Assembly: GCA_964424985.1 (NCBI GenBank)
Contig: CAYRKQ010000012.1
Span: 1-27,457 of the forward strand
DNA: 27,457 nt
Reading direction: 5' to 3'
DNA from: CAYRKQ01 sp964424985
Lineage (GTDB): Bacteria > Patescibacteriota > Saccharimonadia > Saccharimonadales > UBA7683
Shown here: piece after piece, positions 13,233 to 20,242 of the stretch
Layout of the letters: each line of letters begins with the position of its first letter
How positions within the stretch are numbered: the stretch's first letter is position 1
Notes under the pieces: model-generated
What the model was told of the DNA's origin: nothing
Database searches by the model: none
The model's input: only the letters and a program-made list of their open reading frames with translations
Translations under genes and position numbers: made by a program

Positions 13233-15011
13233 TTATGAGGATATTTCGTAGGCTTTTAGCTTCTTTTTGGTGGTGGCGTCGGTGCGGTTTTGGAGCTGGA
13301 GGAGCTGGGCGTAGATGCCGTTTGTTTTGGAAAGCTCGGCCGGCGAGCCAATTTCATCTATTTTGCCATTTTTGAGGGTGACGATTTGGTCGACATCAGC
13401 GATGGTAGAAAGGCGGTGGGCAATGATGATGGTGGTGCGGCCTTTCATCAGCTGCTCGAGCGCGCCCTGAACTTCGTGCTCAGCTTTGCTATCTAAACTG
13501 GAGGTGGCTTCATCGAGAATTAAGATGGGGGCATCTTTTAGAATTGCCCGCGCAATAGCAATGCGTTGTTTCTGACCGCCCGAAAGCTTCATGCCACGCT
13601 CGCCCACCAGTGTTTCGAGGCCTTCGGGCAGTTTACTCACAAACCCCCAGGCATTGGCAGCCTTAGCAGCTTTCTCAATTTCTTTTCTACTGGCATGAGG
13701 TCGCCCGTAAGCAATATTTTCATGTACGGTGCCGCTAAAGAGAGTTGGGTCTTGGAAGACCACGGCGATTTGTTCACGCAGAGACTTTTGAGTAACCTTG
13801 GCAATATCTTGCCCATCAATTGTAATTTCGCCCTGGAGCGGTTCGTAGAGTCTCAGCAGCAAGTTAGAAATAGTAGTTTTTCCTTCACCGCTTTCGCCCA
13901 CCAATGCCACTTTACTGCCTGGCTTTACGTCAAAACTAACACCTTTAAGTACTGGTTGCTTTTCTTCATAGCCAAAGTCTACCCCCTTAAATGAAATAGC
14001 TGAGTTTTTCACTTTTAGCCGTTTAGCGTTCGGGGCATCAATAATCTCTGGCTGTTCATTCATGGCCTCAAAGTAATCTTTACTGTCGGAAATGGCACGC
14101 TGCGTTCTGTCAACAAAGAAGCTCATGCTGAAAATTGGCAGACGTATAAGCAGACCATACTGAATTAAGAGCACCGTCTCACCTACTGTAAAGCGACCGT
14201 TCACTGCTTCGTAAAAAATATAGAGGTAGACAAAGCCGAAAATAACATTCAACACCAGTCGGCGGTACACGTCTTGGCTATGCCAGAGTTTTGATTGAGG
14301 AAAGGTTAGTTTAATTGTTTTTTGAAGATAGCGCTTGAAGAATGTGCTTTCGGTTTTTTCAGATGTGTAACTTTTAGCTACCTTAACTTCACCAACCACC
14401 TCGGCAAAACGACCGTTGGCGACATCACTGGCCTCATTAATGCCCGATTGATACTCTTGCCATTTTGAGCTCGTCCGAGTTGTAAACCAGAGAAAAACAG
14501 GATACAAAATAGCAAACAAGAAGGCCACGACAAGTGAGTAACGAGCCGTGATTACCAGTGTGAAAACAGTGGTGAGAATGAGCTGCAACAGGTTATTTGT
14601 AAACATATGTATAAACTCGGTCACGCCGTTGATTGACCGACTTAAACGGTTAATAATTTTACCCGTTAACTCTTTTGAATAATATTTCTGACTGAGTGTT
14701 AAAAGATGGTCGTAGTATTTTGTCGAGAGAAAATAGCGTAATTTCACGCTCATAATGTCGCCATGATACCCAGAAAGATTGCTCACTAAGGTTGAGCCAA
14801 CATCGCTGAGAAATATTGCCAACACTATCAACAAAACCGGTGCTAGTTCGCTGTTTCCACCAACCACATCTGGCAAACGATCAATCGCAAACTTTACCAG
14901 TAACGGCTGCACTTGGTTTAACAGCGCAATGATAACTGAGGCGATGGAAATGCCCAGATAATACGGCCACAAGTGGCTGGCAAACCTTAAGATTCTTACA
15001 ATTGATTTCAT
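13233..15011 (-). CDS. ABC exporter (fused membrane and ATPase domains)
   Basis: A 592-residue half-size exporter of the multidrug/lipid type that should work as a homodimer. The first about 310 residues form a six-helix transmembrane domain; the rest is the ATPase. Walker A is GESGEGKTT (about 372-380), followed by a Q-loop in VVFQDPTLFSG, the signature LSGGQ (about 476), Walker B ILILDEATSSLDS and the H-loop IIIAHRLST. The substrate cannot be told. The ATG at 15011 immediately follows the third miniature element; the presumed ancestral start (15094) lay 2 nt after the pheT stop, so the gene was probably translationally coupled to pheT. CGGAG near the end of the element may now be its ribosome binding site. 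Confidence 0.95.
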   Translation of the reverse strand: MKSIVRILRFASHLWPYYLGISIASVIIALLNQVQPLLVKFAIDRLPDVVGGNSELAPVLLIVLAIFLSDVGSTLVSNLSGYHGDIMSVKLRYFLSTKYYDHLLTLSQKYYSKELTGKIINRLSRSINGVTEFIHMFTNNLLQLILTTVFTLVITARYSLVVAFLFAILYPVFLWFTTRTSSKWQEYQSGINEASDVANGRFAEVVGEVKVAKSYTSEKTESTFFKRYLQKTIKLTFPQSKLWHSQDVYRRLVLNVIFGFVYLYIFYEAVNGRFTVGETVLLIQYGLLIRLPIFSMSFFVDRTQRAISDSKDYFEAMNEQPEIIDAPNAKRLKVKNSAISFKGVDFGYEEKQPVLKGVSFDVKPGSKVALVGESGEGKTTISNLLLRLYEPLQGEITIDGQDIAKVTQKSLREQIAVVFQDPTLFSGTVHENIAYGRPHASRKEIEKAAKAANAWGFVSKLPEGLETLVGERGMKLSGGQKQRIAIARAILKDAPILILDEATSSLDSKAEHEVQGALEQLMKGRTTIIIAHRLSTIADVDQIVTLKNGKIDEIGSPAELSKTNGIYAQLLQLQNRTDATTKKKLKAYEISS

Positions 15012-15089
15012 CCCGTTAGAGCTCCGGTCTTCATGGTTGGTGATAGCGAATAATAATTGTACTGTTGATTCATGATAGCTCTAACGGGA
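15012..15089 (-). mobile_element. Start-codon miniature inverted-repeat element, copy 3
   Basis: Perfect 12-bp inverted ends at 15012-15023 (CCCGTTAGAGCT) and 15077-15088, with a 53-bp interior. The direct flanks are TTCAT at 15007-15011 and 15090-15094 (ATGAA in gene sense). The inner arm bases are AGCT where copies 1 and 2 have AAAT and AAAC, yet pairing is perfect. A frame from the old ATG (M-N-P-V-R-A...) stays open across the element and stops at a TGA overlapping the new ATG (GGATGA). Confidence 0.8.
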
Positions 15090-15096
15090 TTCATCA

Positions 15097-17598
15097 CTAG
15101 ACCTGCTGGGCTTTAAGTTTTTTATTGGCCTGCCAGCTGAGAGATTCAACTAACTTGCTAACTTCATTAGTTGTAAGCGTTCGCTCGTAGTGAGAAAGGG
15201 TGATTCTGAAAGTGATATTTTTAGTTGAATCACCTTCTTTTTGGAAAATTGAAATTGGCTCAAGCGTCCACAAATAACCGGCTTCTTGCAGCTCAGTTTT
15301 TAGAAACGACTCCAGCTCTCGGTATTCTAGATCTAGATCAACCTTTAGCGTGAGATCCTGATGGGATGACGGGAATTTAGAAAGTGGCTTGTACTCGTTA
15401 AGCTCACTGTTTATGACATCAAGATGCACCTCAAAGCCTGCTGCGTATTGCGGTAGCTTTAGCGCCCGCGAAACGCTTTGCTTAAACTCGCCAATCACGC
15501 CGTATATCTGACCATCTTTTAAGAGAGCGGCAGATCGTTCTGTGTCATATGGTGCTGTTAGCTGCTGACCCCAATCGTCACCACTTAAATCAACCTCTTT
15601 CAGCGGTGTAAGGTCAGCTTCTAAGTCTGCTGTTATTTGAGCCAGGTATTTGCGAGCCTGAAAGTACGCAGCACCAGAGGGCTTATTCTTTTGGTCAGAT
15701 GCAATTACAAATGCCACGTGCTCGTCCTCGTTTGGTACACCTGACTCCCCTTCATCCATCTCGCCTTTAAAGTGCGTCTTTCCGAGCTCGAACAAGCCAA
15801 ATTCGTCAAAGCCGTCCTTAAGATTAGAGTGAACCTTTTCTAACAGACTAGGAGTCAGACTTAGTCGGTAATATTGAAGGTCGGGCGAAAGGGCGTTGCG
15901 CAGTTTAAAGGCATGCTGAAAGTCTTGGCCTGCTTTCTTCAGTAGATTCTCGTGAACGAAACTATATGTCAGTACTTCGTTAGCACCTGCTCGTGCAAGA
16001 TTCTCGCGTATACTCTTTTTAAGCTCTGTTTTTTCATCAGTTAGCACCGGTTTTATACTGCGCCTAGGTAACTCAAGCGGAAGATTATTAAATCCGTACA
16101 GCCGGCCAACTTCTTCAACTATGTCTTCAGGTATTTCGATATCAGTTCGCCAAAATGGGGCTGCTATAGTCAGTGTTTCATCTTTTGCGTGAACTTCGAA
16201 CTCAACGTTTACAAGTAATTTACTGATCTGGGCTAGTGTGAACGTTGAGCCGAGTCGATCGTTAATGAACGTGCTCGTTACTTTCACAACGCTTGGCTTA
16301 GTTGGCTTTTTATAATCGTCTTGCACTTCACCAGCTTGTTTAGCGTGAGCGTGCTCTCCCATGAGCTTCATGGCATAGGCCAGAACTCTGTCAATTTGTG
16401 CTGGCGGCTGCCCCTTGGTGTTGCGGGTTGCGGCGTCAGTAAATATACCGTGACGCATGGTCATACGGCGAACTGCGTACATGTCGAATGAGCAGCATGT
16501 TAATAAAACAGCCTTAGTGTTTTCATCAACCTCAGTCTCAGCGCCACCCATCACGCCCGCGATGTCCACAGCTTGCTTGTCGGTGGCCAGCACAATGTCA
16601 TCTTTGCTCAGCACGACTTTCTTCTCACCCAACAGGGTAATTTCTTCGCCCTGTTTGGCCATACGAGGTCCAAGTGTAACTTTGCCGTTGCCATGAGTAG
16701 CCAATTTATCATAATCGAAGGCGTGCATAGGCTGCGCCGTTAAGTACATGACGTAATTCGTAATATCGACAATATTGTTGATGGGGCGAATGCCCACGCG
16801 TGTTAAATCTGCCTGCATCCAGAGGGGGCTCGGGCCAACTTTAATACCGTCTAAAGGCACCATCATGACGCGCGGCGCTAGATCACCAGCCTCATTTTGC
16901 AGTTCAGCCTTTAAACGAGAGGCGGACTTAAACGTTGGCTTTTTTAGATACCAATCTGGCGATGCGAAGGCCTTGTGCTGAATTCCGGCTAGTTCCCTGG
17001 CAACTCCTAAAATGCCAAAACAATCAGGGCGATGGGTGAACATTTTGTTCTCAACCTCAAGCACCAGATCATCTAATCCTAGGAGGCTCGCAAACGACAT
17101 ACCTGGTTTCACGACTTCTTGAAATTCATCGGGGTTAATAACCAGCAGTCCCGACTCGTCAGAGCTGACACCAAGCTCTTTAGCAGTGCCCATCATGCCG
17201 TAACTCACCTCACCACGCAGCTCTTTGGCTTCAAGTGTAAATACTTCTTGCTCATAAGAGCCCGGTACACTTGCCCCCGGCGCCAGCCAGCCGACAAGCC
17301 AACCTTTTTCAACAACCGGTGCACCACACACAATCTGCACGTAGCCGTCTTTATCTCGTTTTACATTTTTCGCAACTTTGCCATCGTCAACCTTGCAGAC
17401 GCGTAATTTGTCAGCATTGGGATGCTTCGCCACTGAGACAATTTTTGCAACGTAAATGTTTTTATACCGCTCACTGTAATCAGTGAACCCTTCAACACCC
17501 CCTAGCCGTTCCGTCGCCAACTTGACCAATTCTTCAGATGATTTCGTCTTCAAATCAACATTCGAATAGTAATTACCCCAATTCAAACTAACTTTCAT
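15097..17598 (-). CDS. pheT: Phenylalanine--tRNA ligase beta subunit
   Basis: An 833-residue beta chain of the heterotetrameric PheRS. Domains in order: N-terminal strand MKVSLNWGNYYS; an EMAP-type tRNA-binding OB domain with IVSVAKHPNADKLRVCKVD (about 40-150); B3/B4 editing region; B5 domain with a DIEIPEDIVEEVGRLYGFNNLP end (about 440-520); catalytic-like core; and a C-terminal anticodon-binding (FDX-ACB) domain with KFPSSHQDLTL and ISIFQKEGDSTKNITFRI. I choose ATG 17598 over 17628 because GGAGG lies 6 nt upstream and the family starts this way. In most bacteria pheT follows pheS directly; here five accessory genes intervene. Its start context (GAGGCTTCCAATGAAA) resembles the cassette-boundary repeat. 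Confidence 0.97.
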   Translation of the reverse strand: MKVSLNWGNYYSNVDLKTKSSEELVKLATERLGGVEGFTDYSERYKNIYVAKIVSVAKHPNADKLRVCKVDDGKVAKNVKRDKDGYVQIVCGAPVVEKGWLVGWLAPGASVPGSYEQEVFTLEAKELRGEVSYGMMGTAKELGVSSDESGLLVINPDEFQEVVKPGMSFASLLGLDDLVLEVENKMFTHRPDCFGILGVARELAGIQHKAFASPDWYLKKPTFKSASRLKAELQNEAGDLAPRVMMVPLDGIKVGPSPLWMQADLTRVGIRPINNIVDITNYVMYLTAQPMHAFDYDKLATHGNGKVTLGPRMAKQGEEITLLGEKKVVLSKDDIVLATDKQAVDIAGVMGGAETEVDENTKAVLLTCCSFDMYAVRRMTMRHGIFTDAATRNTKGQPPAQIDRVLAYAMKLMGEHAHAKQAGEVQDDYKKPTKPSVVKVTSTFINDRLGSTFTLAQISKLLVNVEFEVHAKDETLTIAAPFWRTDIEIPEDIVEEVGRLYGFNNLPLELPRRSIKPVLTDEKTELKKSIRENLARAGANEVLTYSFVHENLLKKAGQDFQHAFKLRNALSPDLQYYRLSLTPSLLEKVHSNLKDGFDEFGLFELGKTHFKGEMDEGESGVPNEDEHVAFVIASDQKNKPSGAAYFQARKYLAQITADLEADLTPLKEVDLSGDDWGQQLTAPYDTERSAALLKDGQIYGVIGEFKQSVSRALKLPQYAAGFEVHLDVINSELNEYKPLSKFPSSHQDLTLKVDLDLEYRELESFLKTELQEAGYLWTLEPISIFQKEGDSTKNITFRITLSHYERTLTTNEVSKLVESLSWQANKKLKAQQV

Positions 17599-17621
17599 TG
17601 GAAGCCTCCATTCCGCCATTC

Positions 17622-17650
17622 TTGACATTGCGCTTATTTTTTGCTATCAT
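17622..17650 (+). promoter_or_regulatory. Orphan consensus promoter, plus strand
   Basis: TTGACA (17622-17627), 17-bp spacer, TATCAT (17645-17650) with a TGC extended -10. It points into a 75-bp gap and then antisense to the split-barrel gene; no plus-strand gene follows. It may drive a small RNA starting near 17657. Confidence 0.55.
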
Positions 17651-17676
17651 GAAACTACAGTGCCTTCGGGCTCCGA

Positions 17677-17698
17677 GAACCTCGCTCATGCGAGGTTC
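17677..17698. other. Stable 9-bp hairpin between pheT and the cassette genes
   Basis: GAACCTCGC, loop TCAT, GCGAGGTTC: a perfect stem that forms on either strand. On the plus strand it follows the orphan promoter by about 20 nt; on the minus strand it is in the pheT leader. No U-run follows. Confidence 0.55.
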
Positions 17699-17724
17699 GA
17701 TCATTTCTAGAAACATTTGCCGTA

Positions 17725-18171
17725 TCATTCTACTTCCTCACGTATATCAATGTAATTGCCGTTAATTTCGTCATCTGAATTAAGCCAGATCCGACCTACA
17801 ATAGCTTCATAGAGCCGGCTAGGGGAATCTCCAGTAACGTTTTGTCGGGTTAAACTAAATACTTTGGCTTTTTGGTTATACTTTTCTAAAATGTCATTTA
17901 TTTTATCATCTGACGCTATCTGTCCATTCGCTTCAATGTAAACGCCTTTTGCTTTTTCTTCAGGTGCATGAGAATCAAAGACGGTAATAAACACTTTGCC
18001 CGTTCGCTCGATATTCTGGGAGTGTTGAGATTTTTTCGCAGACCACCAGTAAATACTGTTTTGATCAGCAACAAAAAATACTGGACTACCATGAGGGGTG
18101 CTGTCGTCATTAACGGTTGCAAGCGTACAATAAAGATTTTTGTCTAGTATTTCTTTAGCAGTTAAGTTCAT
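17725..18171 (-). CDS. Pyridoxamine 5'-phosphate oxidase-like split-barrel protein
   Basis: A 148-residue flavin-binding split-barrel family protein, different from the one at 12727. It opens with LTAKEILDKNLYCTLATVNDDSTPHGSPVFFVADQNSIYWWSAKKSQHSQNIERTGKVFITVFDS, the usual order of strands and the Lys/Ser/His stretch near the FMN phosphate. The C-terminal part carries YEAIVGRIWLNSDDE. Substrate is unknown. Its ATG overlaps the stop of the upstream SGNH hydrolase by 4 nt, so the two are translated together. It is the last gene of the cassettes between pheS and pheT. Confidence 0.82.
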   Translation of the reverse strand: MNLTAKEILDKNLYCTLATVNDDSTPHGSPVFFVADQNSIYWWSAKKSQHSQNIERTGKVFITVFDSHAPEEKAKGVYIEANGQIASDDKINDILEKYNQKAKVFSLTRQNVTGDSPSRLYEAIVGRIWLNSDDEINGNYIDIREEVE

Positions 18172-18797
18172 TTCAACAACTCCTGTAGTTTTGGCATTAT
18201 AATCTGGTACATTAGCTCATGCCCCGCATCATTTGGGTGCAGCCCATCTGCTAATAAATCTTCACCCGCATCAATGTGTTTTTTAAACTCATCAAAAACT
18301 GGAATAAATCGTATCTTATTGCGTGCCGCCACGTCTGACATTGCGTCCTCATGAGCCTTTGTCTTCTGATTTGTGTAGTGAAAGTTGCCCCATGACACAG
18401 GTGTTGTTTTTATTTCATCACACGACGGATAGCCTACAAGCACTATTTCGGTATATAAACCTTTTATGCTTTCAATTATGGATTGAAGTTGAGCTTTGTA
18501 TTCGGAAATTGCATTTTCAAGTTTAACTGCCTCATCCGTCCTGTCATTTATACCAATCTGTAGGGCAACTATTGGCATAATAGTGTGGTGAGGTCTAATT
18601 CTAGCTTGTAATTCTGTTTTTATTCTCTTTGCTATATCTTGAGTCATATCACCATCAACACCTAAATTGTAGATTCCGTGATATTCATCTTTAGCGAACA
18701 GAAGTTCACTGAAGTACTTACGGATTCTATCCACCCAGCCATGCTCGATGCCCCAATATCCCTGAGTAATGCTATCGCCGAAAAAAACTATATTCAT
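18168..18797 (-). CDS. SGNH/GDSL-family hydrolase
   Basis: A 209-residue single-domain esterase-like protein. All SGNH blocks are visible: FFGDSITQGYWG with the catalytic Ser at the N-terminus, the oxyanion Gly in NLGVDGD, the Asn in QIGINDRTD, and the catalytic Asp/His in DGLHPNDAGHELMY. There is no signal peptide, so it should act in the cytoplasm on an ester or acyl group; the substrate is unknown. The ATG lies inside the third copy of the 17-bp cassette repeat, which supplies a GAGG 8 nt upstream. Its TGA overlaps the downstream split-barrel gene. Confidence 0.9.
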   Translation of the reverse strand: MNIVFFGDSITQGYWGIEHGWVDRIRKYFSELLFAKDEYHGIYNLGVDGDMTQDIAKRIKTELQARIRPHHTIMPIVALQIGINDRTDEAVKLENAISEYKAQLQSIIESIKGLYTEIVLVGYPSCDEIKTTPVSWGNFHYTNQKTKAHEDAMSDVAARNKIRFIPVFDEFKKHIDAGEDLLADGLHPNDAGHELMYQIIMPKLQELLK

Positions 18798-18810
18798 CTA
18801 AATTGCCTCA
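18794..18810 (-). repeat. Cassette-boundary direct repeat C
   Basis: Minus strand TGAGGCAATTTAGATGA; 16 of 17 bases match repeat B. Its first TGA is the stop of the NYN gene and its ATG starts the SGNH gene. Confidence 0.8.
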
Positions 18811-19572
18811 TTTCTTCGACCTCTTGACACGCTGCTCATTCTTTGACACATTATTCTTGTCCGATGGTTTCTTTTTGAACTGTTGGTGTTTCACGTCCGA
18901 GAGCGCTCCTCTTAGCTGGGGAGTGTTGACTTTTTTGCGCCTCTTTGCTACATTTGAAGTATCACCACGACCAGGCAGGTCTAAGGATTTACTCCGACCA
19001 CCGCTCCTGGTCTTTTTTGTTGTTTGATTTTTATAGAACAGTGAATCCAGATCGCTTACAAAACGCATTCTTCCTGATGCGCGATAGATGTTGAGTAGCT
19101 TAGAATAACTATGGCGATTAGGAATCATGATATCCCCGAGCTTACCCAAACTATCTATGTACTCATACGTACTCAGAAAATCACCATCGCCAGAAACAAA
19201 AATTGCTTTATCATACTCATGCTCAAGCCGAGCCGCAGCATAGAGAGTAATGTCGGTATCAACGTTGCCCTTCACAATAGTTTTACCTGCCTCATCGATA
19301 TACCAGACAACCTGCTTAAACACCAGTATGAATCCGGCCTCCTGCAAATACGTATATAACTTGTTATTTGTCGGAACCAGACCTATAAAGATGTACGCCT
19401 CACTAACACCGTAACGTTGCGTAAGATAGTCGCGAAACTTATGAAAGTTGAGCTTACGCCCCCTGTAAAGCACCCTGCCATGTCGGTTAACGATGTCGTT
19501 AGACACGCCAAGATTCAAGTTTTGGCTGTCAATAAATGCATACGTGATTGGCTTTTTGGTTTTTTTACTCAT
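18808..19572 (-). CDS. NYN-domain (PIN-like) putative nuclease
   Basis: A 254-residue protein with an N-terminal NYN/LabA-type domain (about residues 9-170) and a highly basic, probably disordered tail rich in Lys, Arg and Ser (about 180-254). The acidic active-site residues of the PIN-like fold are visible: Asp15 in FIDSQNLN, Asp105/Asp107 in GNVDTDITLY, and the acidic cluster in FVSGDGDFL (about 126-133). Such domains are predicted metal-dependent RNases; the basic tail could bind RNA. The ATG overlaps the upstream stop inside repeat B, and its own stop begins repeat C, so the gene forms an exact one-gene cassette. Confidence 0.88.
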   Translation of the reverse strand: MSKKTKKPITYAFIDSQNLNLGVSNDIVNRHGRVLYRGRKLNFHKFRDYLTQRYGVSEAYIFIGLVPTNNKLYTYLQEAGFILVFKQVVWYIDEAGKTIVKGNVDTDITLYAAARLEHEYDKAIFVSGDGDFLSTYEYIDSLGKLGDIMIPNRHSYSKLLNIYRASGRMRFVSDLDSLFYKNQTTKKTRSGGRSKSLDLPGRGDTSNVAKRRKKVNTPQLRGALSDVKHQQFKKKPSDKNNVSKNEQRVKRSKK

Positions 19573-19585
19573 TTAAATTGCCTCA
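19569..19585 (-). repeat. Cassette-boundary direct repeat B
   Basis: Minus strand TGAGGCAATTTAAATGA. It encodes the tail LRQFK-stop of the upstream small protein and the ATG of the NYN gene, with GAGG 8 nt before that ATG. Confidence 0.85.
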
Positions 19586-19895
19586 ACCTTGCCGCTACAG
19601 CAAACTCCATAAAATATTTTTCCAAACCTTCATCTACTTCATCGGTAGTAATAGATTTTGCAAACTGTTCCCGAGAACGCAAAACTTCTTTAGCACGCAC
19701 GGATTTCTCAGTAATCAAACCTTCAACCGTACAGTCTATAAGATCCAACCCCCGGTAAAACGCACCGAGCATACTTTTTTCATCGCCTCTTCTTTTGGCA
19801 CTGAGCGCCCTGCCCACTTCCGATCCAATATTGCCCATTTGATCGAAAATAGACATTGACTGCCACTTTGCTCTATCAAATACATGTTCACTCAT
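19569..19895 (-). CDS. Conserved-looking small protein, function unknown
   Basis: A 108-residue, probably all-helical protein starting MSEHVFDRAKWQSMSIFDQM. It contains GNIGSEVGRALSAKRRGDEKSMLGAFYRGLDLIDCT and ends EKYFMEFAVAARLRQFK. The pattern suggests a helical bundle and I believe similar proteins occur in other CPR genomes, but I can name no function. I choose the ATG at 19895, overlapping the DUF5674 stop by 8 nt, over 19907. The last residues LRQFK are identical to the last residues of PheS, because the coding end lies in the 17-bp direct repeat; they are probably not native to this family. Confidence 0.8.
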   Translation of the reverse strand: MSEHVFDRAKWQSMSIFDQMGNIGSEVGRALSAKRRGDEKSMLGAFYRGLDLIDCTVEGLITEKSVRAKEVLRSREQFAKSITTDEVDEGLEKYFMEFAVAARLRQFK

Positions 19896-20229
19896 GCACA
19901 ACCTCATTTACAAGCTCTCGGATTTGCGCTCGGACAGCTTCATCTAAAACATCGCGCGATGGGTTATTTTGCCTCGGGCGGATGTTGATCATCGAATCAA
20001 ATTCAATAAAGTCATCTGAACCATAAAAATCTGGTTTTAAATTGATCCCCCACAAGTCTTCTTGCTTGGAGCCCTCTTGAAGTAGCTTTTGCTCGCCGTC
20101 GGCATGCATTTCCATATCAATAATTATAATTTTTTTAGCAATATCAACATCGGCCTTAACCAAAGTGCCGTACATTTTCCCGGTCATTTCCCTAAGCTCT
20201 GGTACTGATATTTCAGTTACAATTTTCAT
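19888..20229 (-). CDS. DUF5674-like protein
   Basis: A 113-residue protein that I match from memory to the DUF5674 family: KMYGTLVKADVDIAKKIIIIDMEMHADGEQKLLQEGSKQEDLWGINL, then DFIEFDSMINIRPRQNNPSRDVLD and a C-terminal helix IRELVNEVVHE. Family members are small proteins of unknown function, often associated with mobile or defence-like gene sets. The ATG overlaps the pheS TGA (ATGA) and the Shine-Dalgarno GAGG lies within the pheS 3' end, so translation is coupled to pheS. The next small gene overlaps its stop. Confidence 0.78.
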   Translation of the reverse strand: MKIVTEISVPELREMTGKMYGTLVKADVDIAKKIIIIDMEMHADGEQKLLQEGSKQEDLWGINLKPDFYGSDDFIEFDSMINIRPRQNNPSRDVLDEAVRAQIRELVNEVVHE

Positions 20230-20242
20230 TTGAATTGCCTCA
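20226..20242 (-). repeat. Cassette-boundary direct repeat A (pheS 3' end)
   Basis: Minus strand TGAGGCAATTCAAATGA, the last codons of pheS (LRQFK-stop) overlapping the ATG of the DUF5674 gene. It is the presumed parental copy of repeats B and C. Confidence 0.85.

Noticed and set aside
17690..17705. GGTTCGATC resembling a tRNA T-loop
   Set aside because: No matching T-stem, acceptor stem or anticodon arm could be built around it.
20226..20228. Recoded UGA (Gly or Trp)
   Set aside because: UGA ends pheS, the NYN gene, the SGNH gene and others at natural family lengths, and reading through would disrupt overlapping starts.
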